Shown: piece by piece, positions 11,846 to 23,818 of the stretch
How positions within the stretch are numbered: the first letter of the stretch is position 1
Layout: every line of letters starts with the position of its first letter
Assembly (NCBI GenBank): GCA_022661535.1
Contig: JAKULF010000004.1
Coordinates: 5,146,001 to 5,210,000 of the forward strand
Direction: 5' to 3'
Length of the DNA stretch: 64,000 nucleotides
Source of the DNA: Eutypa lata
Taxonomy: Eukaryota; Ascomycota; Sordariomycetes; Xylariales; Diatrypaceae
Made by a program: the position numbers and the translations under genes
Notes under the pieces: generated by a model
What the model saw: the letters and a program-made list of their open reading frames with translations, nothing else
What the model was told of the DNA's origin: nothing
The model's database searches: none

Positions 11846-13796
11846 AAAGGTAGATCAAATTCTCGGCGATTAGATAACTAGAGCGATTGAGATAATGTTT
11901 TGCTTCTGATAGTCAACTATTTGAATTATGACATTATATTACAAATCCGATCTGTACTTTTGAGGATGTCAGATTTGCCTGTCAGCCCTGTCCTTGTCCT
12001 TGTGCTGGTAGTACTTGGCGTGTGTGACGAGGTAACAAGTAAAATCAAGGGTCCTTGTGGCGGGTGAGAAGCGAAGCCACACTCGTCCAATTTTCTAACT
12101 TTAGTGCTTTAGGTATGGTACAGCGACGATCTCTGTGGGGACTAGCGCTGAGTTCAGCTTCTAGAAGGTAAGGCAAGCAGGCAAGCTACGTACATGTAAG
12201 ATCGATCGTTGCGGATGACATGCCATATCCCTGGGTCAGATCAATGGTGAGATATGGAAACGATAGAAATAGAAACAACTTTCGCTAGCACCGCCATTAG
12301 ACACATTTGTTTATCTAATATTCCCCGAAGCGGCTTATGCAGTATGTAGAATGTAGAATGTCCTACGGACTAATTATTCTTTCTACAACATCTTTCTGTA
12401 GCAAATTTACAGAACTTGATCAAATGAGGGAGGCTCCTAACGTTTCTGTAGGAATATAAGCTATAATAAGCATTCAAACTAATAACGTTTCGACGCCCGT
12501 ACTTTTACCGAAAGATCCTAGAGTTTCACTTACTGTTGGGCACTTTGGCTGAATATGCACGGTATTTCATTGCTAACTCGATCTAAACCTGAAATATACC
12601 TTGCGCAGATCACTCTAGGGAGGGTCCTAGGTACTGGTATCAAAGGTGACAGCTATTCAAACGTGGTAGGTGAGTCTGACATGTTTCCCTGTTGCTATGT
12701 CTTCTCATGTGTTAGGCAACACTACTGACGTGTTGGGTTCCGATATTACCGTAATAGCACCACTTCGCGTGGTTAGAAAGAGGAGCTGGCACGACATGGG
12801 TGATGGGTGATGTGATTATAGAATGACAGCGAACAGAAAGCTACAAAGGCTCCCCTTAGAAACAATGCGATGATGATGCGATGAGTGGAGATCCCGATGA
12901 TTTGAAAATAGCTCTACATACAGTAAGATAGCTGCAAGTGTCATGAAATGAGGCACATGATCTTATACAGCATAGTACGGAATAAGACCGTGACAATGTC
13001 CGTCATCCTTCTACCCCTCAGTGTAGGCAGTAAATTCCGTGAAAATTCATTAAGATTCTTCTGTGCTTAAGGTGCCTACTAGAGCACTTAGCCACAGAAT
13101 ACATATATAACAAACTAGGTACCTACCTCTAGATTATCCCGAGGTAGATAGTGATGCTCTTGACAAGAATCAGAAGTGATATTTTGATGCCATCTTCTTA
13201 AACGATGAAATGCTTCAATCTTGACAAGGTTCAGGCTTGGTTGATTAGCCGAACTATCAGCTGAATAACTACTACCCAGGTATGACACTATTTTTGTAGG
13301 GGTAGGGGTAGACTGGCAGTTTTATAGATCCGTACGCCGTCTTGGCCCGTACGAGCTGGACTCGCCTTACCTGAGCTGAGCTCAACAGGGATATTTGCTA
13401 AGCATTTAGAACTCCACGGACAACCAGGGGTCCCTTGTAAAATAGCCGTGAGCCGGCAAGGGCCGCCGGTGCCTCATAGGCTCATTGCTCCTGCATGGGA
13501 CCTTTCCCAAAATTTACTAGTGCCGAATCTCTACAGGGATATGTACAGAGGCGAAGAAAAGTATGAAAAAAAAGAATGAAAAAACCCCGATCGGTCGGTA
13601 AGAGCTAACGCCTCCCGATGAACCTGTTACATCAATCCTGCGCAGTAATATCCAATATCCGTACGTTACCTCTACCCAAGAACGAGCATACGACAGCGGG
13701 GTATCTAGGTATTAGGTATTAGCTACATTGAGCACATGCAGCAAGAAAACGAACGAATCGGAACCAATTAGAGCTCCCAGACCAATCGTCGGTTCA
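11846..13796. other. Intergenic region, no gene recognised
   Basis: About 1.95 kb with no frame longer than roughly 60 codons and no recognisable peptide. Base composition is AT-rich in places (12300-12600, 12900-13150). The 3' end carries the 5' flank of the flavin monooxygenase gene. The frame of that gene opens upstream at about 13728, but only with TTG, so the bases before 13797 are taken as leader. Confidence 0.6.
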
Positions 13797-15260
13797 ATGG
13801 AACAGGAACAGTATGATTTCGTGGTCATCGGCGCCGGTCTCAGCGGTATAGACGCTGCATACCGCCTGAAGACTACCCTACCAGAGTGCACATATACCAT
13901 CTTGGAAGCTCGTGATCGCATCGGAGGCACGTGGAGTTTTTTCAACTACCCCGGCATCCGGGCGGATTCTGCCCTGACGGTCTTCGGGCTTCCCTGGCGA
14001 CCGTGGCTAGAGGACAAAGATATGGCCGACGGCGCTCGGATTCGGCAGTACATCGAAGATGCAGCACGTGACGAGGGTATCGACAAGAATATTCAACTGA
14101 ACCACAAACTCACGGCAGCTCACTGGGCATCGGAAGATCAGCAATGGACGTTGCACGTCGATGCAAGGGGAATCCAGAAACAGTACCGAGCACATTGGGT
14201 CATATCATGTGCTGGATACTACGCCTATGACAAGCCATTCAACGCGGAGATTCCAGGCATTAGTAATTTCAAGGGAATGGTAGTGCATCCACAGTTTTGG
14301 CCCTCTGACCTGGGCTGGGCCGACAAGAAAGTCGTCATTATAGGATCGGGAGCGAGTGCCATTACCCTACTGCCCAATATAGCGAAGACGGCAAGACGTG
14401 TTACTATGTTACAGCGCAGCCCATCGTACGTCCTCGCGCTCCCATTAGTAGATCCTCAGGGTGTCTGGTTGAGGAAACACCTCCCAGCATGGCTTGCGAA
14501 CCCCATCAATTGGTGGCGGGCCTTTTTGACTGAGATCATTTTCGTGTGGTTTAATCTCACCTTCCCTAACCTAGGGAGGAAGCTCCTTATGTCTCTCATG
14601 AAAGAACAATTACCTAAAAATGTACCTGTTGATGTTCATTTCAGTCCACGATACTCACCATTTGAACAACGGGTGGGTATATGTCCCGACGGCGACTTCT
14701 TCAAAGCTTTGCACCAAGACAATTGTGACATTGTAACATCTATTATTCGAACTGTCGAGGAGGATGGCATTTTGACTGATGCCGGCGACAAGTTGGAAGC
14801 CGATATCATCATCACAGCTACTGGTCTTCATGTTCAGCTTCTCGGAGGCGTAATTCCCACTGTTGACGGAACATCGATTGATATTGGGAATTCCTTCGCT
14901 TGGCGCGGGATGATGCTATCAGGTCTCCCAAATATGGGGACCATAATTGGCTCTACAATAACTTCGTGGACTCCAGCAGCCGATGCCTCTGTGAAGATGC
15001 TAATTCGGGTCTATAAGCATATGAAAATGGTCGGTGCTACTTCGGCAGTACCCGTTCACAACGAGAACTTGAAGCGGTCAAAGCCTGTGGTTAACCAAAG
15101 TTCTACATATTTTGTCAAGGCCGAGAAGAGATTACCAAGATCAACAGGCAAGTCGCCTTGGTACGGTCGGACTAGTACTGTCTATGATAATCTGATGTTA
15201 TGGGTTGGGAGCGTAACTAATGGGATGATGTATGTCATGCCTGAAAAAAAGAACCAATGA
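13797..15260 (+). CDS. Flavin-containing monooxygenase of Baeyer-Villiger/EthA-like type
   Basis: A single-exon frame of 487 aa from ATG 13797, chosen because the upstream extension of the frame has no ATG. MEQEQYDFVVIGAGLSG gives the FAD Rossmann motif (GAGLSG, residues 12-17). GGTW and the NYPGIRADS stretch follow, as in class B flavin monooxygenases. FKGMVVHPQFWP (about residues 158-169) matches the Baeyer-Villiger fingerprint FxGxxxHxxxW. VVIIGSGASAI (about 180-190) is the NADP Rossmann motif and IIITATGLHV the ATG motif. The family inserts one O from O2 using NADPH: ketones to esters, or N/S oxidation. No transmembrane segment is needed. It lies 267 bp from the convergent transporter stop. 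Best read as a tailoring monooxygenase of the local cluster; the substrate is unknown. Confidence 0.93.
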   Translation: MEQEQYDFVVIGAGLSGIDAAYRLKTTLPECTYTILEARDRIGGTWSFFNYPGIRADSALTVFGLPWRPWLEDKDMADGARIRQYIEDAARDEGIDKNIQLNHKLTAAHWASEDQQWTLHVDARGIQKQYRAHWVISCAGYYAYDKPFNAEIPGISNFKGMVVHPQFWPSDLGWADKKVVIIGSGASAITLLPNIAKTARRVTMLQRSPSYVLALPLVDPQGVWLRKHLPAWLANPINWWRAFLTEIIFVWFNLTFPNLGRKLLMSLMKEQLPKNVPVDVHFSPRYSPFEQRVGICPDGDFFKALHQDNCDIVTSIIRTVEEDGILTDAGDKLEADIIITATGLHVQLLGGVIPTVDGTSIDIGNSFAWRGMMLSGLPNMGTIIGSTITSWTPAADASVKMLIRVYKHMKMVGATSAVPVHNENLKRSKPVVNQSSTYFVKAEKRLPRSTGKSPWYGRTSTVYDNLMLWVGSVTNGMMYVMPEKKNQ

Positions 15261-15527
15261 AGTTCCGACAGTCTTTGCTCAGAGCTAACACTGCATCGTT
15301 CACGAAACGTTTCACAATAGTCGTTTGAACAGCTTTCTCCATTTGATCTAATTTCATGCAAGTGAGCGCCAATGGCGTCGCATACCTCGCGGGGTATCAT
15401 TTGTGTCTAACGTTTCCAAAAATATATCTACATGCAAATCTACCCCAAACTCCCAACGCCCGCTCCAAAGTAAAATGCATCGTAAAATCATTGCAAGTAT
15501 GCTATTGTACACTGACCTAGGAGGTCA

Positions 15528-17584
15528 TTATATGCTCATTGGTCGGGTCTTTTTGTTGGCGACGTTGTCAATAACGCCTTCTTCGTTGACGGTGGTGACG
15601 GTGGTGTCGATGGTGAGGTTCTTTATACCACCGTTTCCATGATCATCGGTATCACTGTTAACAGGGATAACCGTGTCTTCGCTGTTGCTCCTGGGTTCGT
15701 CCGTCAAACGCTCCTGTCTAAGTGTCTTCAAGTTCCTCCACCCCATACCCCAGCCCGTGCAGAACGCACCCAGCGCGGCGGCGAGTTGAAGATACTATGC
15801 AAGGGTTAGAAGAGATAGAAAAAGATAGGAATATGCATGTACTCACAAAAACGTTGACGATAGCAGCATTGTAAGCATCAGTAACATCGTCGAGCTGCGA
15901 CCCTCTGAAATGCTCAGGGAGCTCACTCGCTCCCATGTTAATAAGGTAGCTAGGATCTTTCAGGTATGGGGCGTACTGGGCAACCCCTGTTGCGATCGAA
16001 CTTGTGAAGATGGTCTTGGCTAGACTAGAGAAAAGTGCCGACCCGAGGTATTGTGAGAACATGCAATAGGCGGATGCTATGGAGGCATCCTCTCTTGGGA
16101 CATTGGCTTGCATGGCAGTGACGAGCAATTGCAGAACCAGACCTCGCCCAGCACCAAGAAAGACCTGATAGCCAATCTCTTCCCCGAGAGTAGTCGAACG
16201 AGTAAAGGTCGATGTTAGACCGGCTCCGATGGCGACCAAAACATTTCCGCTGATCACTTCCGGGAGATAGTAGCCGGTCTTCTGGACCAGAACACCGCAG
16301 AGGATCGAGAAGATAAGTTGGGAGACAATCAAGGGGAGGACAAGGATACCAGACTCGAAAGGCGATATACGCTTGATAGACTGGAACCAAATAGGAAGCC
16401 AGTAAAGCGAGGTGACAGTGGCGCCACTCTGGACGAAGGAGGTGATGGTGACCATAATGTTGATACGGTTCTTGAGAAGACGCGGGGGAATCAAAGCTTT
16501 CTCCCCTCTCCACCAGAACCATACCCCGAGGACACCAAACCCGAGGAGACCCACGACCATAGGAACGATGACCTGGGCAGTGTTCCAACCGTATGCAGTG
16601 CCGCCCCACTGCAGGCCTAGGAGGAACAGGGTCACAGCAACGGAGAATATGAAGAAGCCTACGAGATCGATTCTCCAGATCTTCTGCGCGAAGGTTAATT
16701 TCTCCTTGCACAAAGAATCGACTGGTAACTTGACGAAAAACGTAAAAGCGGCGATGACGATGCCTCCCAACGGGAAGTTACTAATATTAATGATTAGTTG
16801 GTTATCAATACGTACGTATCACGGGTACCAAGCACTTACAAATAAAAGCACCACCTCCACGAGGCGTTTTCAGTTAGTGCACCGCCAAGTAAGGGGCCAA
16901 CGGCTTGGCCCAGAGCGAAAGTAGCGAGAACGATTCCGTTGAACGAAGACCGCTTTGAAATGGGAACCACCGAGGCAATGATGGTTTGCCCGCCGTTCAT
17001 GATACCAGAACCTCCAATACCGGCCACCATACGTGCGACGATAAAAATTTCGGAACTGCCCGCCTGAGCGGCTAGAAGCGAGCCAACGAGGAAGATCGAC
17101 ATCATGATAATGAATAGGAGCTTTAGACGGAAGAGCTTGAATAGTTTACCGACGAGGGGGGACATAGCACAACTGTACAGTTCGTTTAGCGCCTTGCAGG
17201 ATATTAGGAACTTGGTATAAGCCACGATTCAACTTACTTGGCAATCAGGTATGCCGAAGCATACCAGCCAACATCGTCTACCGTATTGAACTCGGCTGTT
17301 ATTGCAGGCAGCGCAGTTCCTAGGATAGTTCCGTTCATAGCCATCGCGAACGCCGCTAACAAAATCGCGCCCACTAAAATGTATAGCTGGGCCCCCTGAA
17401 TTTCCAGTTGGTCTAGCCTCACTGCTTCCGCTGCATCTTGCTTCCCCTTTTCGCTTTGACCCTTCTCGGCATCGCTTTCGCTTGCTAGGACTGTCGAGTC
17501 GGTTGTGAATCCGGCATCCGTTTCGTGTATAGCCATTTCGGGGTCTTGGGATTTCTTATCCTCGGTTTTGGGAGCCACCGCCAT
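15528..17584 (-). CDS. MFS efflux transporter, DHA2 (14-TM drug:H+ antiporter) family
   Basis: Exons on the minus strand 17584-17238, 17172-16840, 16780-15847 and 15794-15528 give 626 aa. A hydrophilic ~65-residue N-tail precedes TM1 (LYILVGAILLAAFAMAMNGT). Joining exons 1 and 2 makes CAMSPLVGKLFKLF, a motif A-like loop. VARMVAGIGGSGIMNGG and ALGQAVGPLLGGAL (motif C of antiporters) lie in the following helices, and joining exons 2 and 3 makes RWCFYFNFPLGGIVIAAF. Exon 4 supplies the last helix (LAAALGAFCTGWGMGWRNLK) and a polar tail. Known relatives export toxins, antibiotics and secondary metabolites at the plasma membrane. It shares an ~850-bp upstream region with the divergent Zn2Cys6 regulator, a common arrangement for pathway-specific control. 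No defects seen. Confidence 0.93.
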
Positions 17585-18430
17585 TTTTGAAGTCGTTTAG
17601 AGGCTTGTGATCTAGGTATATCTCTCCTGATCCAAACCCAAGGTATATGCTTTTTGGTGCCTGACGGTATTGCGTCAATGGTGCTTTAGTTGGCCAGATA
17701 AAAGAGGTTTCAGAATTAAGGTTGCATATTGGCTACCACGGATACTTTAAAGAAATCGGCCATCTCTCCCACATCCGTATATTGCCCAACGTGCCGGCCA
17801 TTTGGCGGGCACATATGGGAATCTCCCTATGGGCAACAACGGAATCTAGGTTCCAACAACCGATCTCAACGTGATATCCAAATTGAAGGAAGGGTAGCAT
17901 TCAAGATCCACTCCTGCATGTGCTGGGATCAGCTTACAGGGGCCCAGACCAGACGGCAAACATCCCTGTTCCGTGTATACTTAGTTACCTAGATCAACCG
18001 GCATTTAGCATAAAGTCCGCCTCTGTGGAACCTCTTCCATGATTCACCCCTCCCCCTCAGCCCTATCTTGGAAAGGGATCTAGCCGGGTCACAAGTTCAC
18101 TGTGGCTAGTGTGTTACCCACGAATGACAGACAGCTGTTGGCGCGAAGATCGTAGAACAGAGCCACTAAGCCTCGATTAGCTACGCGTCTTATGCGGAGT
18201 CGGAGAATATGGCGAAACCCCGCCCCAAATCCGTAGAATTCGCGTGGTATCAATACTTCGCCTGTCCCGCCCAGGTCTAGTTCTCGACGGCTTTGCGGTC
18301 CAGATTCTGAAAGTCCGCCGGCCGCCGGAGAGATCGATCGCTAAACAGAGAGCGGTTCTAAGCAAGCCATCAACTACAGTTTCAAACCTTTTCATTGTGT
18401 GTGTATAGGCAGCCAGGAAAAGGCGTGCAA
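17585..18430. promoter_or_regulatory. Shared divergent promoter region of transporter and Zn2Cys6 regulator
   Basis: The 846 bp between the two start codons contain no gene. A GC-rich block CCGCCGGCCGCCGG at 18315-18328, about 100 bp before the regulator ATG, holds several CGG/CCG triplets in both orientations, the half-site type bound by Zn2Cys6 proteins. Autoregulation and co-regulation of the transporter are plausible but are inference only. Confidence 0.4.
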
Positions 18431-21355
18431 ATGGACAAGCCCAAAAGCGTCAGCATAGCGAAATGGGGTGCTGCATGCTCGCCCTGCGCACTTGCGAAGG
18501 CAAAATGTTTGCGGTCGAACGATGCGCTGGGTTCTAAATGTGATAGGTATGGCATTCTTTTCCCTCATACTACCTGTGCTAGGTCGCTATAAGTCATTTG
18601 GTCCTAGTGGGCGGACGGGCGGGCGGCACCTGGTCGTGCCACGTTTATTGCCGATAAAGCAAGCATAGACACCCCACCTATAGTTATCTGTATAGAGGTA
18701 TCTGTTCCAGAGCGGGATTTGGTTACACTACCTATCGGGACCCCCTGGACATATGACCGCAGGCCATAACACCCATCTGTAAAAGGATATCTTACTGACG
18801 GTTATTCGGCTTCGCTAGATGTGAGCGCCTGGAAAAGGACTGTGTCAACCAAGTCCACAAGCCAAGGAAAAAGAGGCAAAGTAAACCTTCGTAAGTCTCA
18901 CCTTACCCAAGCCCCACCTATTGAGGTGGTCTCTAAAATAGTGTCTCTCCTTCACGTGGAGGGGCTGAAGTGCTGATGGCTAAATTCGGCCATCGCCCCG
19001 ACGGCCGTAGTGAGAAGGAGTTGGGCATTCTCGGATTTGCCGGGCTTCCTGTCGTTAATGCATGGGTCAAAGCTGACAAGTTAATTTAGAAAGACAGCGC
19101 AGCTTGAGGAGCGATTGAATAGTCTTGTCGACCTCCTGAAGGCAACAAACCCGAGTGATGTTCCCACTTCGGTGCGGGCCAACCCTGATTCAAGGACCGA
19201 AACATTATGTGTCCCCACAGAAGCCGAACCTGCCGCACCAACGCGGCTTAAACGGGCATCAATAGGGGGCGACGGCACTAAGCCGTCGTTAGATTCACTA
19301 CCGGAGCACTTGCGAGTCATACCGCCGTGGTATAATGAATATGCCCCGCCAGCATGCATCTGCCGGGCTCAAACCGGCGAAGTCCCGATAGCGCTTGAGT
19401 CTGATGAGGTTCTTCTATCAACATTCGTTAACAAGCTGATGCCTGAGTACCCGTTTGTGACTTTGCGCCCCGGCGTCACGGTAGCCGAGCTTGCATCGAC
19501 CAAGCCATTCTTGCTTACCACCATCAAGATGGTTGCGTCGTATCGTAATCTAAGGTCGATGAGAGCGCAAAACTATATCATCACACGGCACCTGTCTGAG
19601 GAGATGATGCTACGCTCGGGGCGGTCCCTTGAGCTGTTGCAAGCTGTTTTGCTGGTTCTTGGGTATTATCACTATCACTGCATGATGCATGCGCAGATGA
19701 ACAATCTCGCTGCCCTAGCCAATACCCTAGCGGCGGATCTCGGGATCAACCGAGCTCCGGAATTACAGGAGAGAACGAAGTTGCTCCTTCATCACCCTGA
19801 AGCCACACGACCAAGGACAAACGAGGAGATACGGACATTATGTGGAGTGTGGTATATGAACTCATGGTAAGTCTTCCTAGCTATTCCGTAGTGGACGCCT
19901 ACGCATCTAGTTCTGCTTAGTAAAGCTATCTGGAGCATCGCCAACTCACATGATCATAGTGTATCCCTCACTTTTCAGAGACTTGATCCTATCAGGTACT
20001 CACCATACCTTGACCAATGTCTCAGAGAGTTGGAAATCAAAAAAGAGTATGAGTCAGACTTATATCTTGTAAACCTTGTCCGAATCCAGCACCTAACAGA
20101 GCGTATATCTCGCTTGCACGCCAAAGATCAAGTGGAGGATGACTTACCCCCTGGAGTTGCACGACCCCCTGTGAATGTCTACCTGAATGCTTTTCAGAAT
20201 GAATTAGATAGATATAAGAATGCCCTACCAGTGCACCTTAGAGCAAACAGTAAGTGAGCCCGGCATGTCTTATCTAGTGCATATTCTAATGTGAAGCTCA
20301 CAGAACTCATCATATGTCATGTTAACAGTGCGACTCTACGCTTATGGGAGCCGCCGGTCATCGACGCCAGCCTCCTGGAGAAGATCTCCAACTCGTTCCA
20401 AACCATGTCTATAGGATCGAACTACGCGTCGCAGCTCGACATCTTCTACCGCTCGAACGCGGCGATAAAAACCTGGTTTCAGTTCTGGCTGTCGATAGAC
20501 ACCGCGGATTACTTCGTGATGCCCCTGCCGGCGTGCTCCCAGCTCATCAACGCCGTGACCATGCTCTCCCGGTGGGCCAGGCTCTCCAGTCCGGACACCG
20601 GAACCGGCACCGGGTACGGCCAAGGGCCCTACATGACGAGGGCCAGCTCGGCGGCCGACAGCGCCATGGATGCGGCGCCGAGCGAGGTCTCGAGCGACGT
20701 GCCGAGCGCAGCTGCTAGCCCCACCCACGCCCTCCACACCCAGGCGCCCATACCGATGACGTACCGGCAGCACCACCCGGACCCGTCGATCCCAGCCGCG
20801 GTCAGTGCCATCAAGGCGCACTTCCTAGCGCAGCCCGAGCTGCAGATCGACATCCTGGGCATTCTGCAGGCGATGGTGACGCGGTTCGAGGGCGCGCAGC
20901 GCGACGTAGCCGAGCGCTACCAAACCCCGTGGGAGAACAACATGTGGGACCTCGCGGCCAAGAAGATCAGCCTCACCCGCCTCAAGCTCGAGCGCTGGGC
21001 CGACATCGTCGCCTCCATGGGCGGCGAGGCGCTGTTAGGACGCAGTAGATACGACACGGCTACTGCGAGCGAGGGCAGCACTGCCGACGACTCGGATATG
21101 GCGGACCAGCCCAGCGTCGAGAAGACATACCCTGTCGAGGCCCTCGAGGACCAGACGGCACAGGTACCTCAGCAGGCTCTCCACAGCCTACCACCGACAA
21201 TGATGCAACCGTATCATCAGGAGGGATGGCAGCCCACGCAGAGCTGGGCCAACGACCTATTCGATGGCCTCGGGCTCGACCAGAATTTCTTCTTCGATGG
21301 CCCGGGCGACTACGGCACGGTTGTGCTAAACAGTCTCGGGCCGAACAACATGTGA
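18431..21355 (+). CDS. Zn2Cys6 (fungal binuclear cluster) transcription factor, likely cluster regulator
   Basis: Five exons (18431-18546, 18819-18890, 19090-19866, 19960-20249, 20304-21355) give 768 aa. The zinc cluster is split by a 272-nt intron: CSPCALAKAKC in exon 1, then CDR|CERLEKDC across the joint, with spacing C-x2-C-x6-C-x10-C-x2-C-x6-C. A basic linker (KPRKKRQ) and a short coiled coil (KTAQLEERLNSLVDLLK) follow, as expected for dimerisation. The middle region has the helical fungal transcription-factor homology pattern (MAHA-type: HMQAQMNNLAAL-like stretch near 19690-19740). The C-terminus is acidic/Gln-rich, plausibly an activation domain. Introns 1 and 2 (272 and 199 nt) are longer than is usual here. 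Exon 5 is GC-rich between 20340 and 21000. Being divergent from the transporter and next to oxidoreductases suggests it controls them. Confidence 0.88.
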
Positions 21356-23818
21356 AGAGTTTTTTTTTTTTTTTTATCTGGAAGGGCGAGGTTTCTCGGT
21401 CACTTACGGATTGTCGTTATTATACCACTTGATTGAATCGCTCTTTTCCCCCTTTTGCTATTTTAGGGTTTTAAAAGAAAATCTTAGTAAGTCGCGGCGC
21501 CGCAAATGTATTCTTAGGACGTTCCCTTGAGTTGGACGGACGCTAGGTATAGCGAAATGTTGGGCTTGGGTGGGGTCTTTATATGGGATTGGGTTCTGTT
21601 TCATACTTACTTATGTAACCTACTAGGTTCTCCTTGGCGACTGGGACAAATACTACACTGCATGTAGAGACTGATGATGTATGCTGAACTGGTACTTTCT
21701 TACCCACAACGGGTTCCGGTGGGTATAAATGAGGATTGGGGTTCCCATCACCGGGCTTCATCCTTCGTATGCGCCACATGTGTTGTCTTTTGCAGTTGGA
21801 GATGCAGCACATCTCCTTTAGTCTGGTAACACTGGATAGGGCTGTATTTCAGAGTCTTTGTGACCCGCTGTCTCCGGCCCAGAATATATGTGGCTGAAGG
21901 TATAAACTTAGTCACTATTCTCATCCCAGCGAAATAAGCCTTATGTAAAAACAGCCTGTTGTACATCGACAAGGGGACATTTTGCAAGCCTAGAATTAGC
22001 ACAGCTTGCTTTCTTGCTTGCAGGACGTTCCAGTCTCCGGGAAGTCTGGGTGTTGGTGACCCTCTGCATGCTGGATTGAAGGATCGCGTAGCATTCCGGG
22101 GTGCATTAGCCAATGCTAGGCACGAGATTTATAGCCCCGGGAATGAAGGATTGTTAGCCCCGGAAGCACGTGGGTCGAGGCAAGTCTTTGTGGCTATTTC
22201 CACCCCTATCACAGGTCATAATTGTTTATAAGTATTTGGTATTAGGTCCGATAGGTTCAATATACGTCGTAGTCGGTAGTACTTAAAAAGCTTGTGCAAA
22301 AGATCATTCTTTCACCTCTCCTGTATAACACCCCACCAATGCATTTGGACAAGTCACATCTGACTCATCATCTCAAGACACTAATAGTAATAAGGAGGGA
22401 GCCTCATTCAATAGTAAGAATCCTTCACTACTTAAACTTGGTAATCTCGTCGTCCTTTTTGCGCAAAGAAAAAAAAACCTCAACATAAACGCCATTTGTT
22501 TTACGAACGGATCCAAATGCTGATGGCAGCTACGGCGGTATAAATATAGTTAGTGTCTGTGGAAACTTTGACAGAGCCAGCGAGCTAATCTTTTTTTCAT
22601 TGGCCCTTGTGCCTCACGAGCTCTCCCTATAACCCCTGCGGTCTCCTCGCCAAGCATTTTACCCATGCGGGTTGCTTCGATGCGGCGTGCTCGCTTATGT
22701 ACTGCATCGGCGACTTATATCGCCAGATACGCGATGATTTGGAATCTAGAACAAAACAGTGACAACAAACCGAGGGAATCAAGTTTCTCCACCCTTCTTT
22801 ATGCTGCAGACGGATCTTGATGGAGCCGACTAATGCTTGCTTCTGGACGAAATATCACAACCATTACATTAAAGTTGTGATTCATACTGTATCATAACTT
22901 TTAAGTACGTACCGAGTCGCAGGACTGCCATGATAGCGAACGGCTGCAATCTCCCGAAAAGCTAGTATCAAGACAGTGTCAAAAGTGTGAGGCGCTTATG
23001 TTCGGCAATATTGTGTTGGTAGCAGATGTACCAAATAACTGTCGTGCTGGATTTGCCTTTTCGGAGCTTTTCAATCTTCCTCCCTACTAGGCCAAGTATC
23101 AGAAAGTTGTTGGGGCTGTTCTGCCCTTTCATTACGGCGGCATCAAGGCACAAGCTCCTTTCCGCCGACGACATTTCCAAGCACCACATGAGAGACGGAA
23201 AGCGGGGATCGTGGGCCTTGAAGAATTCGTCCTAATTGTGAAGCTCAACAGTCGTTCTCCGCACGCACGCCTCAATAATCAGCCACCAACCCTCTATAAA
23301 CCATCTGAATCGAATCGGTAGTAATTCGTTCCACCATCCATCATTTACGGGCCAAATATTATGTGCACCAATGGCCCATAGGCAAGTAAGCTTCATAGAA
23401 TACAGCACTAGTTCAAGTTACTCTGAACTATGGTGAACATTTTCCACTAATCTTAACACTATGCAGGTAAGTGGGAGTCCACGCCCCTTAGTGAAATGCA
23501 ATAGATCATGTCGGAGTTTCCTATATGTTAGAATTACCGTAAGTACGTAAATTCACCAGACAAGTAATTTTCATTGGAGTTTGGGATCGATGCAAGATAA
23601 GGGGAGGGAAAGCATTCAATATATTGAACTACGCCTGTAGGACCTCCAATGCATGATACGTATCTTTTACTCTTTTTCCTAGAAGAATTTATAAAATCAA
23701 CCTCTAATAATCATTTACCCGAAGACGGTGCTCATATATCGGTTAGGTTATTAAACCGTACCTAAGTTATCAGATGTGATGTGTATGATCAGCGAACTAA
23801 TTAGTTACCATTCCATAA
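21356..23818. other. Gene-poor region with a poly-T tract after the regulator
   Basis: About 2.5 kb with no recognisable gene. A run of about 17 T lies at 21360-21376, right after the stop codon of the Zn2Cys6 gene. A 121-codon minus-strand frame (21748-22113) has no family features. The region grows AT-rich toward 23300-23800 and merges into the decayed GST. Confidence 0.6.

Noticed and set aside
13728..13796. Longer N-terminus for the flavin monooxygenase
   Set aside because: The frame's upstream end opens with TTG; the first in-frame ATG is at 13797, immediately before the FAD motif.
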